Assembly (NCBI GenBank): GCA_964059195.1
Contig: CAXKWD010000005.1
Span: 152,611,265-152,675,264 of the forward strand
Direction: 5' to 3'
Source: Ectobius pallidus
Taxonomy: Eukaryota > Arthropoda > Insecta > Blattodea > Ectobiidae
DNA: 64,000 bases
Below the pieces are notes generated by a model. It was not told the origin of the DNA and did no database searches. It saw nothing but the letters and a program-made list of their open reading frames with translations. Shown here in pieces: positions 48,855 through 59,392 of the stretch (the first letter of the stretch is position 1; each line of letters opens with the position of its first letter). A program made the position numbers and the translations under genes.

Positions 48855-50003
48855 CGAGGGAGAATCAAATGAAAACAGCAATTATTTTTTTCCCACTATT
48901 TTACTCCAGGAAGAATGTTTGCTTGTACATTATTTTCTACCTAGTCCCCTCCCAGTTCAATGCACTTACGCCTTTGGATAGGAAGAGCTTCGATACCGCA
49001 TGAGAAAAATTATTTTGGTTGACGCTGTAGCCACTCCTGCACCATCGATTGGACGTCTTCATCAGATTTGAACTTCTGCCCTCCAAGGAGATCCTTTAAC
49101 GGACCAAAGATTTGGAAATCTGATGGTGACAAAGCGAAGGGGGTTGCTGAGAGCAGGTGTTTTGCTTCAACATGTGTCCTCATGCTGCTCGTGCAACCGT
49201 GAAAACCATCGACGACATATGCTTCAAGTGCCTCCCACATCTGCCATACTTGCCAGGTTTGGCACCATCAGATTTCCACATCTTTAGTCCATTAAAGGAG
49301 CTCCTTGGAGGGCGGAAGATCAAGTCTGATGAAGACATCCAATCTGCGGTGCATTTGAGTGCCTTCAGTGTCAAGCAGAATAATTTTTCTCATGTGGTCC
49401 ATGTCCACCGCTGTGGCTCAGGGGATGCGTTCAATCCTCTCACGTTCGATTCCTTCGGGACAAGTTACCTAAGTGAGGTTTTTTCCGGGGGTTTCCTTCA
49501 TCTGTGAGACAAATGTCAGGTAACTTTAGGCCCTTGTAGTCCCCGGATATCATCTGGCCGTCATTGCCATCTTCATCCCCATCCTCGCCTTGTTCTGAGT
49601 GAGTGAGTGTGTGTGTGAATGGTGTGTATCGTCCTAAGTGTTCGTGTTGTCTCGGAGGTGGCCCCGGCATTGGGCTGATCACTCATCCGGGGAGGCCCTC
49701 CTTGTCCTTGTCTGGTCAAAAAGTATGTATGTAATCCAAAGATAATCCCTCTCCCGACAGATCGCGGTCCTGTAAGGCCCAGGCGGCTTGGGTCGCTTAA
49801 ATCCTAAAAGGGAGAGGTAAAACTACGACAAAGAAAGAAAGAAAGAAAGGTATCGAAGCATTTCCCATCCAATGGCGTAAGTGCATTGAACTGGGAGGGG
49901 ACTATGAAGAAAAATAATGTACAGTACAAGCAAACATTCTTCCTCCAGAAAAATAGTGGAAAAAAAAAATATATATATTGTGGTTTTAATTTATTCTCCC
50001 TCG
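48855..50003. mobile_element. mariner-type foldback with duplicated transposase ends and nested SINE
   Basis: The ends CGAGGGAGAATCAAATGAAA and CGAGGGAGAATAAATTAAAA (inward) are flanked by TA at 48853-48854 and 50004-50005. The inverted arms extend about 310 bp. Each arm encodes, reading inward to outward, the last part of a mariner transposase: SPSDFQIFGPLKDLLGGQKF on the minus strand (49010-49150) and APSDFHIFSPLKELLGGRKI on the plus strand (about 49250-49340). So one end, including coding sequence, has replaced the other. A 450 bp SINE interrupts the right arm. Confidence 0.85.
49400..49849 (+). mobile_element. tRNA-derived SINE with (GAAA)n tail
   Basis: The head reads ccgctgtggctcaggggatg with an A-box-like TGGCTCAGGGG and then the B-box-like GTTCGATTCC about 35 bp on. 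A related body is seen at 61413-61622 (acaaatgt..ggtaactttagg; ccccatcctcgccttgtt). The tail is (GAAA)n at about 49829-49849. The inverted arm of the host mariner shows the uninterrupted site (ctcatgcggtatcg), which fixes the insertion point within a few bases; a clear target duplication is not seen. Confidence 0.75.
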
Positions 50004-50288
50004 TATTTTTGTTTATTTTGCTATACAAAATACATTAGAGTTATGGGCATGATTATAGTTTGAATGAGCTAGCTTATAGCATTAGTTCCGTATTTAGCCT
50101 TTGGAAACAGCATGAAGTTTTGTACGATGTATAGTTGATAGTTTTTCTCAGTTCTGAAGGAAGGAAAGTAAATTGCAGTTTGTTGTGACTCATCTCCTTC
50201 AGGAAACAAGCTCAGTTGCCCACACAAGTAACTTTCATAGTGAGTGCCTAATTAGGTTCGTGACGTAATGGAATGTATGACCTTGCAG

Positions 50289-50439
50289 GTATGTACCGGC
50301 CGCAGTCCGCTGCTACGATGCAGGAGACAGAACTGATCAACAAGTCGAGGAGGCAAGTCGTCATGGCCAAAGATCCGGTGGAAAAACTGCGCCATCTATG
50401 TCTGTCCAGAGGGGCCACCGGCATTCTGGGTCTGGGCCG
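50289..50439 (+). CDS. CAPSL: Calcyphosin-like (CAPSL family) internal exon
   Basis: The exon is bounded by ccttgcag|GT and GGGCCG|gtaagt, both good splice sites. The frame is [49 protein letters not shown] plus two bases of an Arg codon. This matches the N-terminal signature of calcyphosin-like EF-hand proteins, where DPxEKLRxxCLxRGxxGIxGLGRxFR precedes EF-hand 1. Members are small Ca2+-binding proteins, often linked to ciliated or sperm cells. Two ATGs (MYR and MQE) could initiate if the upstream exon is non-coding. GC content is far higher than the surroundings. No EF-hand exon follows before the window ends, so the next intron exceeds 13.5 kb. Confidence 0.85.
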
Positions 50440-50523
50440 GTAAGTACTCTTGGTTTACAGTATTTGGAGTGTTATTTTGTGGTAAAAACCCCTATATCGT
50501 TTGCGAAATGCTGAGGTATTTTT

Positions 50524-50573
50524 TAACTTAAAATGTTAAAATGTTAAAATTGTTAAAATGTTAAAATGTTAAA
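50524..50573. repeat. Short minisatellite, (AAAATGTT)n
   Basis: About five units of ttaaaatg with one slipped unit. Confidence 0.9.
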
Positions 50574-50579
50574 ATTTAA

Positions 50580-51413
50580 TTTAGAACTTCAATTATCATG
50601 ATTAATTGGGACCGGACGCGATCCGGATAGTCAGATATCCAGATAATTGGATAATTAATGAAAAAGATGATTTCTTAAAAAAATACTAACTTGTACAATA
50701 CTGTACTTACGTAAAATGTCACATCTTGAACATATCATTTATGTTTATGTTTATTTTAAGTACAGGTTGCTTACATTTGCAATACAGTTTCAATTGCTTA
50801 TTGCCTATTGTTAATCAATTCAAATACAAATACAAATACAAAAAAACACAAATAAACAAAAAACCTTTACAAATTTCAAAATTAAAGTACAATACTTTTT
50901 AAGAAAAGAACCAAATATTTATTTAGAAATACACTCGAATGAGCAAACTGCTCGTGCTCGGGTGTAGTTTCAGAACATCAGAGTGGAGAAAGAGGAGAAA
51001 CAAAAAAACAAAGTGAGAAAGAATGACACACTTATAAAAAAAAAGTGAAAAATTTTAAACTGAGCTAGAAAAAGAAAAAATAAGTTGTTTTAATAATGAG
51101 AACTGCGAACAGTGGGCAAGTTCATCTAACACATAAACCTTAAACACCCAGTCCTGAACCCAGGAAAGGGATTCCGCCCGTTTTAAAAATTCCCAGCCCG
51201 GCCAGGAATCGAACCCGGACCGCTAGTGTGGAAGGTAGGCGCGCTACCGAGATTCAGTTGTTTTGCAGACAAACTGTCGATTTTGTCTGCTAAAAGTATT
51301 GCTTCTTCGCGAATAATCGGCCCTGGAAGAGGATTTCCCAATGCTCGCTGGGGGGGGGGGGGGGGGGGAAGCGTTCCGGATAATTGGCGATCCGGATAGT
51401 TGGAGTTCTACTG
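50580..51413. mobile_element. pogo/Tigger-like element with tRNA-like module, copy 2
   Basis: The right end, read inward, is CAGTAGAACTCCAACTATCC, flanked by TA at 51414-51415. The left end is decayed (tagaacttcaattatc). Subterminal ccggat repeats occur at both sides. A tRNA-like segment lies at 51181-51255 on the minus strand next to the block gacagtttgtctgcaaaaca. A 19 bp poly-G run lies at 51350-51368. The middle holds A-rich sequence without coding potential. Confidence 0.7.
51181..51255 (-). other. tRNA-like Pol III module inside the DNA transposon
   Basis: The minus strand reads ggtagcgcgcctacc (A-box region), then GGGTTCGATTCCTGG (B box with pairing T-stem flanks). The counterpart at about 16110-16165 is on the plus strand. 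Acceptor-stem pairing and a proper anticodon loop are not convincing, so this is not a tRNA gene. Confidence 0.55.
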
Positions 51414-52039
51414 TATATGGATACATGTTTTTGGATATGGACACTTAAACATACCTGCAGCATATTTCTGGCAGAAGAATTATTACTTTCTCCAAAATTT
51501 CACATTAAAAGTTAAAGCTTCAGTTCCTAGTGTAGTTAGAATTTTCTCACGATCGCAAACTCTTTAATGCCGGAATTACGACATTGTAGCTAATAAATTT
51601 AATTACCACGCTTTTTCAATTTAAATTTTAATAATTTTACCTCTGGAATACTGATAATACATTTTACAATTTCGAAAAGAAGGTTTTGAGCCCCCCTCTT
51701 TGGGCTCCTTTTTCAAAAATGTTTTTGAAAAGATTTTTATGCAAGTCACGCCCATTAAATTATAAACATTTTGCCGAAGAAATAAATAACTTACGTATGG
51801 CAAAATCGACACTTTAGCTTAAAACCCTTTTGTACCATGAATGACTTACCGTTTTTAATCAGAAAAATTTCGGATAAGGAGGAAGGTAAGATCGATGAAA
51901 ATGAAATGATGTCTGAGTATTATTATAGGTATAGTAACTCTTTCCTCCACTTCAAGGAATAGACATTACGCCCTTCTCCCAGAAAAGCAACTCCACCTAG
52001 TCATTCTCATTCAAACCACGCCTAATCCTTATATTAAGA

Positions 52040-52285
52040 TCATATTACTTGCACCGATTGCTGAAGTCGCTGCATTACCATATTAAAGTCTTCTGGTTCT
52101 ATCAGATAAGAGCTTCGGAATTTGATTTTATACTTAGCGGATTCTACCACTAATGAGATTTGTAGGCATATTGCACTCTGCCTTCCTACTCCCCCGGTAT
52201 TTATGCCAGTAACATACGGTAGGATGAGTAAAACCGTTTCCATCCATGCTTTTAATTTGATTCCGAAAAGTACATTTAGGCATAC
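52040..52285 (-). other. Unrecognised protein-like open frame
   Basis: The minus strand reads QDVCLNVLFGIKLKAWMETV, LLILPYVTGINTGGVGRQSA, ICLQISLVVESAKYKIKFRS, SYLIEPEDFNMVMQRLQQSV before a stop. The composition is protein-like and unlike the simple-sequence frames nearby. It could be a retroelement gag/ORF1 scrap or an exon; the upstream limit is an in-frame TAA. I do not recognise it. Confidence 0.25.
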
Positions 52286-52431
52286 ATCTTGTTATAGAAT
52301 AAGTTAGTACACGCAAATACAATCTAGACCAATACAGGACACTTTGCGATATATCGGGGGACAATATTTTGAGCACCATCTAGCGGCCCAACCTGCTACT
52401 ACTGAATACAATTGCAGTATCTAGATACATA

Positions 52432-52798
52432 CAGGGTGTCCACGCTAGAGGGATCGAGAATAGTAAAGAACCTGTTTCTCGGAGTGTTCTGTCCCATTGG
52501 AGAATAGCTTTATGACCAGGTGGATCCACATTCCACGTACGACGAACACGGCATTGCAACCGAGTAACAGATTTCTCCTCTGCTAGCCATAACACTCACT
52601 GAATTTTCTGTTGCGGTGTCCACATTTCGAGACAAAAGCTCTTGACGCGCATGCGCATGCGTGTGGAGCTGTCTGAAAACAGTGTTGCACAATCTCGGAG
52701 AGTTTCCCTTTCCTGTCATATGCAGAATGCAGCAATATCCTTATCTCGTTTTAACTGGCGAGCATTTATTTCTCGATCCCTCTAGCGTGGACACACTG
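52432..52798. mobile_element. mariner-type MITE with transposase N-terminal scrap
   Basis: The inward ends CAGGGTGTCCACGCTAGAGG and CAGTGTGTCCACGCTAGAGG, both continuing GATCGAGAAA or similar, are flanked by TA at 52430-52431 and 52799-52800. On the minus strand the frame CRVRRTWNVDPPGHKAILQW then DRTLRETGSLL resembles the helix-turn-helix region of insect mariner-like transposases ('..P....I..W...FRETGS'). Confidence 0.85.
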
Positions 52799-53096
52799 TA
52801 TATGTTAAACAGTTTTTAATAGAAGAGCCGAAATAGCCAGACTCGGCATGTTATGTATAAGGGGTATCTACCTAATGGCTCAGAATAGCATATTACAGTT
52901 TATATATGTTTTGAATATATTAATTTTGCCCCAAGTTTCTAGGTTGTGCCACCAGGAGTGCTGCAAAATCTGTCCCCCATTTCTCTACCAGTAAGTGTCC
53001 GGTATTGTCTCTATAGTATTTGGTACACGTTAACTGTTACGGACATGCCTCGCCTGCTTTGAAATCTGAGTCATGAGCTCATCCCAGTGAAATATT

Positions 53097-53295
53097 TATG
53101 AACATAAATACTGGAAAGGTGAAGTCAGACTGAAAAATTCAATGCCATAACCGGGATTTGAACCAGGATCTTCGGCTCTCCGTGCCGCTGCTCTAACCAC
53201 CTGAGCTACCACGGTGACATGCCGGTACAACATTAAATTCTCCAACTGACTCACATATCCCAGAATACCACCAGGCGTTCTCAAAATAAGATATC
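53097..53295 (-). mobile_element. tRNA-derived SINE (minus copy of a head-to-head pair)
   Basis: The minus strand reads gtggtagctcaggtggttag (A box), an imperfect anticodon arm, and GGTTCAAATCC (B box), then atggcattgaatttttcagt. Position 33 of the anticodon loop is not T and the acceptor stem is poor, so it is a SINE. Its translation AAARRAEDPGSNPGYG is the spurious peptide often seen in cockroach predictions. Confidence 0.8.
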
Positions 53296-53308
53296 AACCC
53301 CGTGCCGA

Positions 53309-53470
53309 CAAGCGACCTGGGATATGAGTCAGTTGGAGAATTTAATGTTGTAATGGCATGTTGCCATGGTAGTTCACGTGGTTAGAGCAGCGTTTCGGAG
53401 AGCCGAAGATCCTGGTTCAAATCCCGGCTATGGCGTTGAATTTTTCAGTCTGACTACCTTTCCATCTTAG
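53309..53470 (+). mobile_element. tRNA-derived SINE (plus copy of the pair)
   Basis: catggtagttcacgtggtta, then gagccgaagatcctggttca and aatcccggctatggcg. The pair shares the upstream stretch gagtcagttggagaatttaa, so homology extends into the 5' flank. The 5' ends face each other, which suggests an inverted duplication of one locus rather than two insertions. Confidence 0.8.
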
Positions 53471-55035
53471 CCTACACACGGCCAATGTGAAAGAATTATC
53501 ATAACAAATATGTTGTCCAAAAGTACAAAAGCTATTACTATTTCGTACTTTCTTATAAGTCTTACATTCACCACATAGAATATAATAATTAGGACCCGGA
53601 AGTTTATAAAAAATCGTATTTTTTTAATAATGCACTCTGTTACGTGCTAGTTGTTAAAATGTGTACAAGACATAAAATAAGTAATAGAAAATTGACGCCT
53701 TCATTCAAGAGTAGGCTACATATTGTTGCATATTTTGTTTTCCAATAATGCATCTTGTTTGCTTGATATCGACAGGATTTTTCAGAGGTACTAGGCTATA
53801 TAACGTTGGCACCATGGCATGTATTTATGGCATATCTTCTCTCCCCCCCCCTTTTTCGCGATGACGGGTACAGCTACGAGCCTCTAGATTCGTTGAAAGA
53901 AAATAATGATTACAGACCTAATCTTAACCTTTTTTGATAAGGGAAATAACTTTCTGCTTGTTTCGACGTGCTTTGTTCACTTCAGATGACTAATATAGAA
54001 GACAGTATTTACAAGGCAGTTTCATCCAGCCCTCCACTTAATGTGTGTGTCTTATCCCCCCTCCAATCATTCGCTCCCAAACATGCAACCGTCCTGTGTT
54101 CAAAGGTTAACATGTGAGAGCCAGACTTTTGATATCAAACCAATAAGAGTCCGGCTCACCCAGGGGCTGGTCTAAGAATTCATTGTGACTCGTGCCTTAC
54201 AGCCACTCTAGTTGAAACTCCACCCTCTTTCACCGCTCATCTAGGCCTGGGCGTTGTTAATAGGCATGTGGTTGGACTTAAACTCAGACCGATAAGAGAT
54301 CGGCTCAGGGCCGGTATGGAACACATATGATAAGAAGATTCAATGCCAAGTTTAGATAAAGAAAACAACAGAAGAAACCAAAAGCATCGGGAATTTTCCA
54401 TGTTCTTTAGTTTACAGGGAGAGAAAGTAAACACTGAACTGGCTAAAAAAGGCAAGAGAAGATTCCCGACAATTCAGTAGATCCAGTATGTAATATATTG
54501 CTGATGGCGACAAGATACAGGTATCCATAATTCACTCTTTTAAATGACAGGTTACCAAAAGTTTGACCTACTTCCAACTTTATGTTGACATGTTAGTAAT
54601 CCATGGTTACTAGGTTACCTGTACGAAATTATTGATCATTTCATTGCGTCATCCAATCGATTGGTTAGAGAAGCATTTATTTATGTAAAGTAAAATTCCG
54701 TGTTTGTGTTACGGATAGCTTTATCAGTAATTTCCGTGAGCAATTAGTGGAAGTAATAAAACATGTGTGCAGTGGCGTCACGTGGGTAAAATATTTGGGT
54801 GTTCACATAGGGCTAAAAATAGAAAATCAAAATACAGGACCTACGAATCTAATCACTTGTAGAGAAAATGTACTCTTCTTTCTTTCTGTGCAGCGAACTT
54901 CTCGACAACTTTAAAGTTGAAGTCATTCTTCTCGCGCACTAGACGTTTCTCTATTGCCAGCATTGCAAGTGCTGCATGGTATTCACACATTAATAAACAA
55001 AATTACTTTTAAGTTCACTGGTAGAAAACGAACTA
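53470..55035. other. No recognised gene; weak internal repeat
   Basis: Two diverged copies of a block around cggctca (ccaataagagtccggctcac at 54140-54159 and gataagagatcggctcaggg at about 54292-54311) suggest an old duplication. No splice-bounded exon was recognised. Confidence 0.35.
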
Positions 55036-56750
55036 GCCTATTTAGTGGGGTGAGTTAGCTGAAAATTGTACCAAAACATTTCACATCCGGCAACCAATGC
55101 GCCACTTTGGATTCAGATAGTACATGGGTAGACGAGTCTAAATAGCCCGGGACACAAATTTTCCTGCCCCTCTAGCGGTTTTGATGACGTAATCAATATG
55201 GCCGCCAATGTTTTGTGGCACGCTTCTATATTTCCATATATAACTTGGGTTTGTATTTTGATATTAACTTATATTATTAGTGATTATTAATCAGGAGAAA
55301 ACGTGTTTTCCAACGGTATATATGACATTATTGTTTAGGTTCATAATACCAGAAATATTTGTACCTGAATTAAAATTTTTGTTTTTGATTTTGTTTCTTA
55401 CGAAACATTTTGCTAAATAGCTTGGAATCCTTTACATGTAGATGAAAATGTGTTCTATACTTTATTGTTGGCCAGACAATTTAGTTTCGAACGGTACATA
55501 TGACTTACATTTTATCACAAACAGTTCTTGAAAATTTGCCAAAACAATGTAGAGTTGCACTGCGAGTCGTTATGGCAACAATTTAATTTATATGGGTTCC
55601 GAAAAGTAATAGTAAAGTAATTATAATTTTTTATGTATAGGTAAGTAAATTCTAGATTTTTAGGGGGTACTTTTTAAAATCGTAGCCCCCTTAAAACTTA
55701 AATTTGGGGGAACTTCAAAATATAATAATAAATAAAAGAGATTAAATTAATAAGATTCCATTCAGGAATACTAAATGTGTTGTGTGAGGAACTTCACCGT
55801 GTAAAGTTGATATTGCTTTCGTCTACCTCATAGGAAGACAGAAATTACCCAATCATGTCAATGAAGAGGAAGCATGAATTGGTTGATGCTACGACTGACT
55901 CAGTGGTTGCTCCGTTTGTATGGGAACTGTGTTTGTTATGCCAGAAGCAATGAAAAGAGCGCTTGATCATTCCGAAGTATGAAGGGTACTTAACAATGGC
56001 GAAGAATCTTGCATTTTTGCTGAACATGGTGAGCTTCCAAGTGGTATTAGTAATATGGATCAGTTGGACGATGGATGTTGTCTTTCACATGCTGCCCATG
56101 CAGCGAAATATCACAAATCCTGCAAGAACAAATATGACAGTCCAAAGGCAGATAGATTATCTGGTGAAAAGAAACTGAAAGGATATCTCCATTGCTCAGA
56201 CCAAACTCCATCTACATCAAAATTATCAAGATCATCATGATTTTGTTCAGATGTGGAAGAGGTGTGCCTGTTTTGTGATGAAGGACAAACTTGTAACTGT
56301 ATCCATGCTTAGAATTGGGCCTACAATTCATACTCTTGCTCTACAATTGCAGGATGAAATACTGTTGAAGAAGTTATCGCCAACAGATTTGGTAGCATTA
56401 GAAGCCAAATATCACAAACTATGCCATACTCGCTTTCTAAACATGTGCGAAAGCTACTGAACGTTCTCGAAGAGAAGAATACCATAATCCTGAAGAAGTT
56501 GTTTATGGTACAGTTCTAACGGAATTGGTTCAATACATATAGGATTTGTACTCATCTAGCAGTACTTCTCCAGTGTTTAAACTTTCTCATCTTACAAAAT
56601 TAGTCTCAGCGCAGGATTGAAATGGGAATACAAACTCACAAAAAGAATATCAATGGAACACGTCTTAAGGAACAACTATTATCATTTATACCTGGTCTGA
56701 GAGCAGATAAGTCGGGATGTGAAATTATTTTCACTTTCGAAGGGGATGTT

Positions 56751-57062
56751 GGCGATGCCATTCTCGATTCCTGGGCATTTAATGACTTTAGTGATGGTAT
56801 GTGTCTGGGACGGGCACAATCAATCTTCTTCTACTGTCGTTACTTCTTTCCATGGTTCAAATGTTACGATTATTCAGCATCCTCACAGTGAAGCAATATG
56901 GAGATTGGCGATGCCATTCTCGATTCCTGGGCATTTAATGACTTTAGTGATGGTATGTGTCTGGGACGGGCACAATCAATCTTCTTCTACTGTCGTTACT
57001 TCTTTCCATGGTTCAAATGTTACGATTATTCAGCATCCTCACAGTGAAGCAATATGGAGATT
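56751..57062 (+). repeat. 156 bp tandem duplication within the pseudogene
   Basis: ggcgatgccattctcgattc at 56751 recurs at 56907; the unit is 156 bp (52 codons) and the copies look identical. The unit spans the internal deletion junction, so the deletion came first. Confidence 0.92.
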
Positions 57063-57685
57063 GACGATGACAGCGTTCGTATCCAGCAGTGGAACAAACA
57101 AACTGTCAATGGCCTCCCTGAATATTACACTACACTTCCTGCCACTGGTCAAGTTACAAGTGCCCCACCTTTCGCAACTGTTAATCTACAGTACACTGAC
57201 CATGATCCTGCCTTCACCCCTAGGAAAGTTTTAAATCCTTGGCATAACTCTGTCCTAGAGAGAATGCATGTTGAAGATATACAAGGAATAGAGCATGTGC
57301 CTAGAGTATCGTGTTCGGCTTTTCATGCCCAAAATGAACCTGATGTTAGAAAAGTAAGGTGTAATGCATCATTGCTTCCACTTCTAAATGACGAAATTGC
57401 GACTCCAGCAATGGTACTTCATATGATGGATATCATACTAATGGCTACAGCAAACTTAAATGGAAATCAAACACCCGTGATTATATGTGACCAACCAGTA
57501 TATGCTACTGGGAAGCAACTGAAAGGGAAATTTCCTGACAAATATGGCGAGGATCGCATCATACTCATAATGGGTGGCCTTCACATAGAAATGATGGTCA
57601 TTAACTTACTTGGCAAGTGGTTAACTGGCAGTGGATGGACTGAATTGCAACAGCTGGTATTGCAAGTTCTGGTGTTGCAAAATCC

Positions 57686-57800
57686 TGCCTTACATCGTCG
57701 CATGTAAAAAGATCTCGGTATGCACATGAAGTTACATAACTGCCTTACATCGTCGCATGTAAAAAGATCTCGGTATGCACATGAAGTTACATAACTGCCT
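57686..57800 (+). repeat. 55 bp tandem duplication within the pseudogene
   Basis: tgccttacatcgtcgcatgt begins at 57686 and 57741, and a third start (tgccttgcat) lies at 57796. The unit is not a multiple of three, so it shifts the frame after SHVKRSRYAHEVT. Confidence 0.92.
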
Positions 57801-58394
57801 TGCATTGTCTACAGGTAAAAGCATTCAACGAAGCATGTTGTGAAAGAATCAGTGGCGAATGCATTGAACTGTGGATTTTGTCAAAAACATCTGATTGTCC
57901 TCAGTTCCAATCTTGGAACAGAGTTATCAAACTGGAATCACTTCTAGTGACTTGCATTGAGTATTCGTGCATTTATCTTTACGATGTACGTCGATACTTT
58001 GGCTCAGTTATGTCTGTGGACATTTGCGTTGGACACAGTCCACTATTCTCGTTGGTTGCCAGTACTCGTACGTTCTCTACAGGACCATTCAAAAAAATCC
58101 AGATATACATGCTGAATTTCTTCGTGGCAACTTTACGTGCAGCAAAACTGCTACAACGTTTTCTGCAATATCTGACAACAAGCTTATGAAAACAATAACA
58201 AAGTTATAAAGGGTGAAGGTGGAGCTATTGGCATCCCTTATAGTAAAAATGCTCTGCTTAAGTGGATGCTAGCAGCCCCTAGGATCATTTCTTTAGTTGA
58301 GGGATTTGAAGAGAAATCAAATTTAAAAGATGATAAAAAAAAGTGGGCACAATGCATCACGAAGATAACTATGCATTTGACAGAAGGTTCTTAG

Positions 58395-59392
58395 AGCTGT
58401 CTTCGTAATAAACCTACTGCCCGTCCCATACACATACCATCACTAAAGTCATTAAATGCCCAGGCATCGCGAATGGCATCGCCAACATCCCCTTCGAAAG
58501 TGAAAATAATTTCACATCCCGGCTTATCTGCTCTCAGACCAGGTATAAATGATAATAGTTGTTCCTTAAGACGTGTTCCATTGATATTCTTTTTGTGAGT
58601 TTGTATTCCCATTTCCATCATGCGCTGAGACACTAATTTTGTAAGATGAGAAAGTTTAAACACTGGAGAAGTACTGCTATATGAGTACGAATCCTCCATG
58701 TATTGGACCAATTCCGTTAGAACTGTAGCACAAACAACTTTTTCAGGATTATGGTAATCTTCTCCTCGAGAACGTTCATCAGCTTTCGCACATGTTAGAA
58801 AGCGAGTATGGCATAGTTTGTGATATTTGGCTTCTAATGCTACCAAATCTGTTGGCGATAACTTCTTCACCAGCTTTTATCCTGCAATATTGTAGAGCAA
58901 GAGTATGAATTGTAGGCCCAATTCCCAGCGTGGATACAGTCACAAGTTTGTCTCTACCTTGTCCTTCATCACAAAACAGGCACACCTTTTCCACATCTGA
59001 ACAAAATCATGATCTTGTTAATTTTGATGTAGAAGGAGTTTGGTCTGAGCAATGCAGATGTCCTTTCTGTTTCTTTTCACCAGATAATCTATCTGCATTT
59101 AGACTGTCATATTTGTTCTTGCAGGATTTGTGATATTTCGCTGCATGGGCAGCATATGAAAGACGACAACTTCCATCGTCCAACTGATCCAAATTACTTA
59201 TACCACTTGGAAGCTCACCATGTTCAGCAAAAATGCAAGATTCTTCGCCATTGTTAAGTAACCTTCATACTTCGGAATGATCAAGCGCTCTTTTGAATGC
59301 TTCTGGCATAACAAACACAGTTCCCATACAAACGGACCAACCACTGGGTCAGTCGTAGGATCAACCAATTCATGCTTCCTCTTCATTGACAT
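58395..59392 (-). pseudogene. Second, inverted 5' half of the same gene
   Basis: The minus strand gives MSMKRKHELVDPTTDPVVGP, ELCLLCQKHSKERLIIPKYE, then (frameshift) AKYHKSCKNKYDSLNADRLS, VCLFCDEGQGRDKLVTVSTL, LSPTDLVALEAKYHKLCHTR, then GCEIIFTFEGDVGDAIRDAW and DGMCMGRAVGLLRRQL. It keeps HSKE where the left copy has a stop, and it runs about 25 bp beyond the left copy's deletion point. The two copies therefore diverged independently. The head-on junction with the plus-strand gene lies at about 58383-58400. Confidence 0.75.

Larger units (their letters stand above)
55855..58394 (+). pseudogene. Unnamed C2HC-type / KGEGGAIG family protein, decayed copy
   Basis: In order on the plus strand: MSMKRKHELVDATTDSVVAP, ELCLLCQKQ (TGA stop), KYHKSCKNKY, KLVTVSMLRIGPTIHTLALQ, LVALEAKYHKLCHTRF, then GCEIIFTFEGDVGDAI. 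After an internal deletion at about 56816 come SSTVVTSFHGSNVTIIQHPH, then PVIICDQPVYATGKQL, YGEDRIILIMGGLHIEM, and NNNKVIKGEGGAIGIPYSKN to HLTEGS-stop. The two modules C-x2-C...H-x3-C could bind zinc. I recall large uncharacterised proteins in cnidarians, fish and arthropods with the same order of motifs, about 1000 residues long; no function is known to me. At least six lesions (stops, frameshifts, a 156 bp and a 55 bp duplication) kill it. Confidence 0.7.

Noticed and set aside
51181..53440. Candidate tRNA genes at 51.2, 53.2 and 53.4 kb
   Set aside because: The B boxes are good, but acceptor stems and anticodon loops fail, and bodies of SINEs or transposons are attached.
57581..57805. Minus-strand frame with repeated TSCAYRDLFTCDDV-like units
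   Set aside because: Antisense reading of the 55 bp tandem duplication in the pseudogene.
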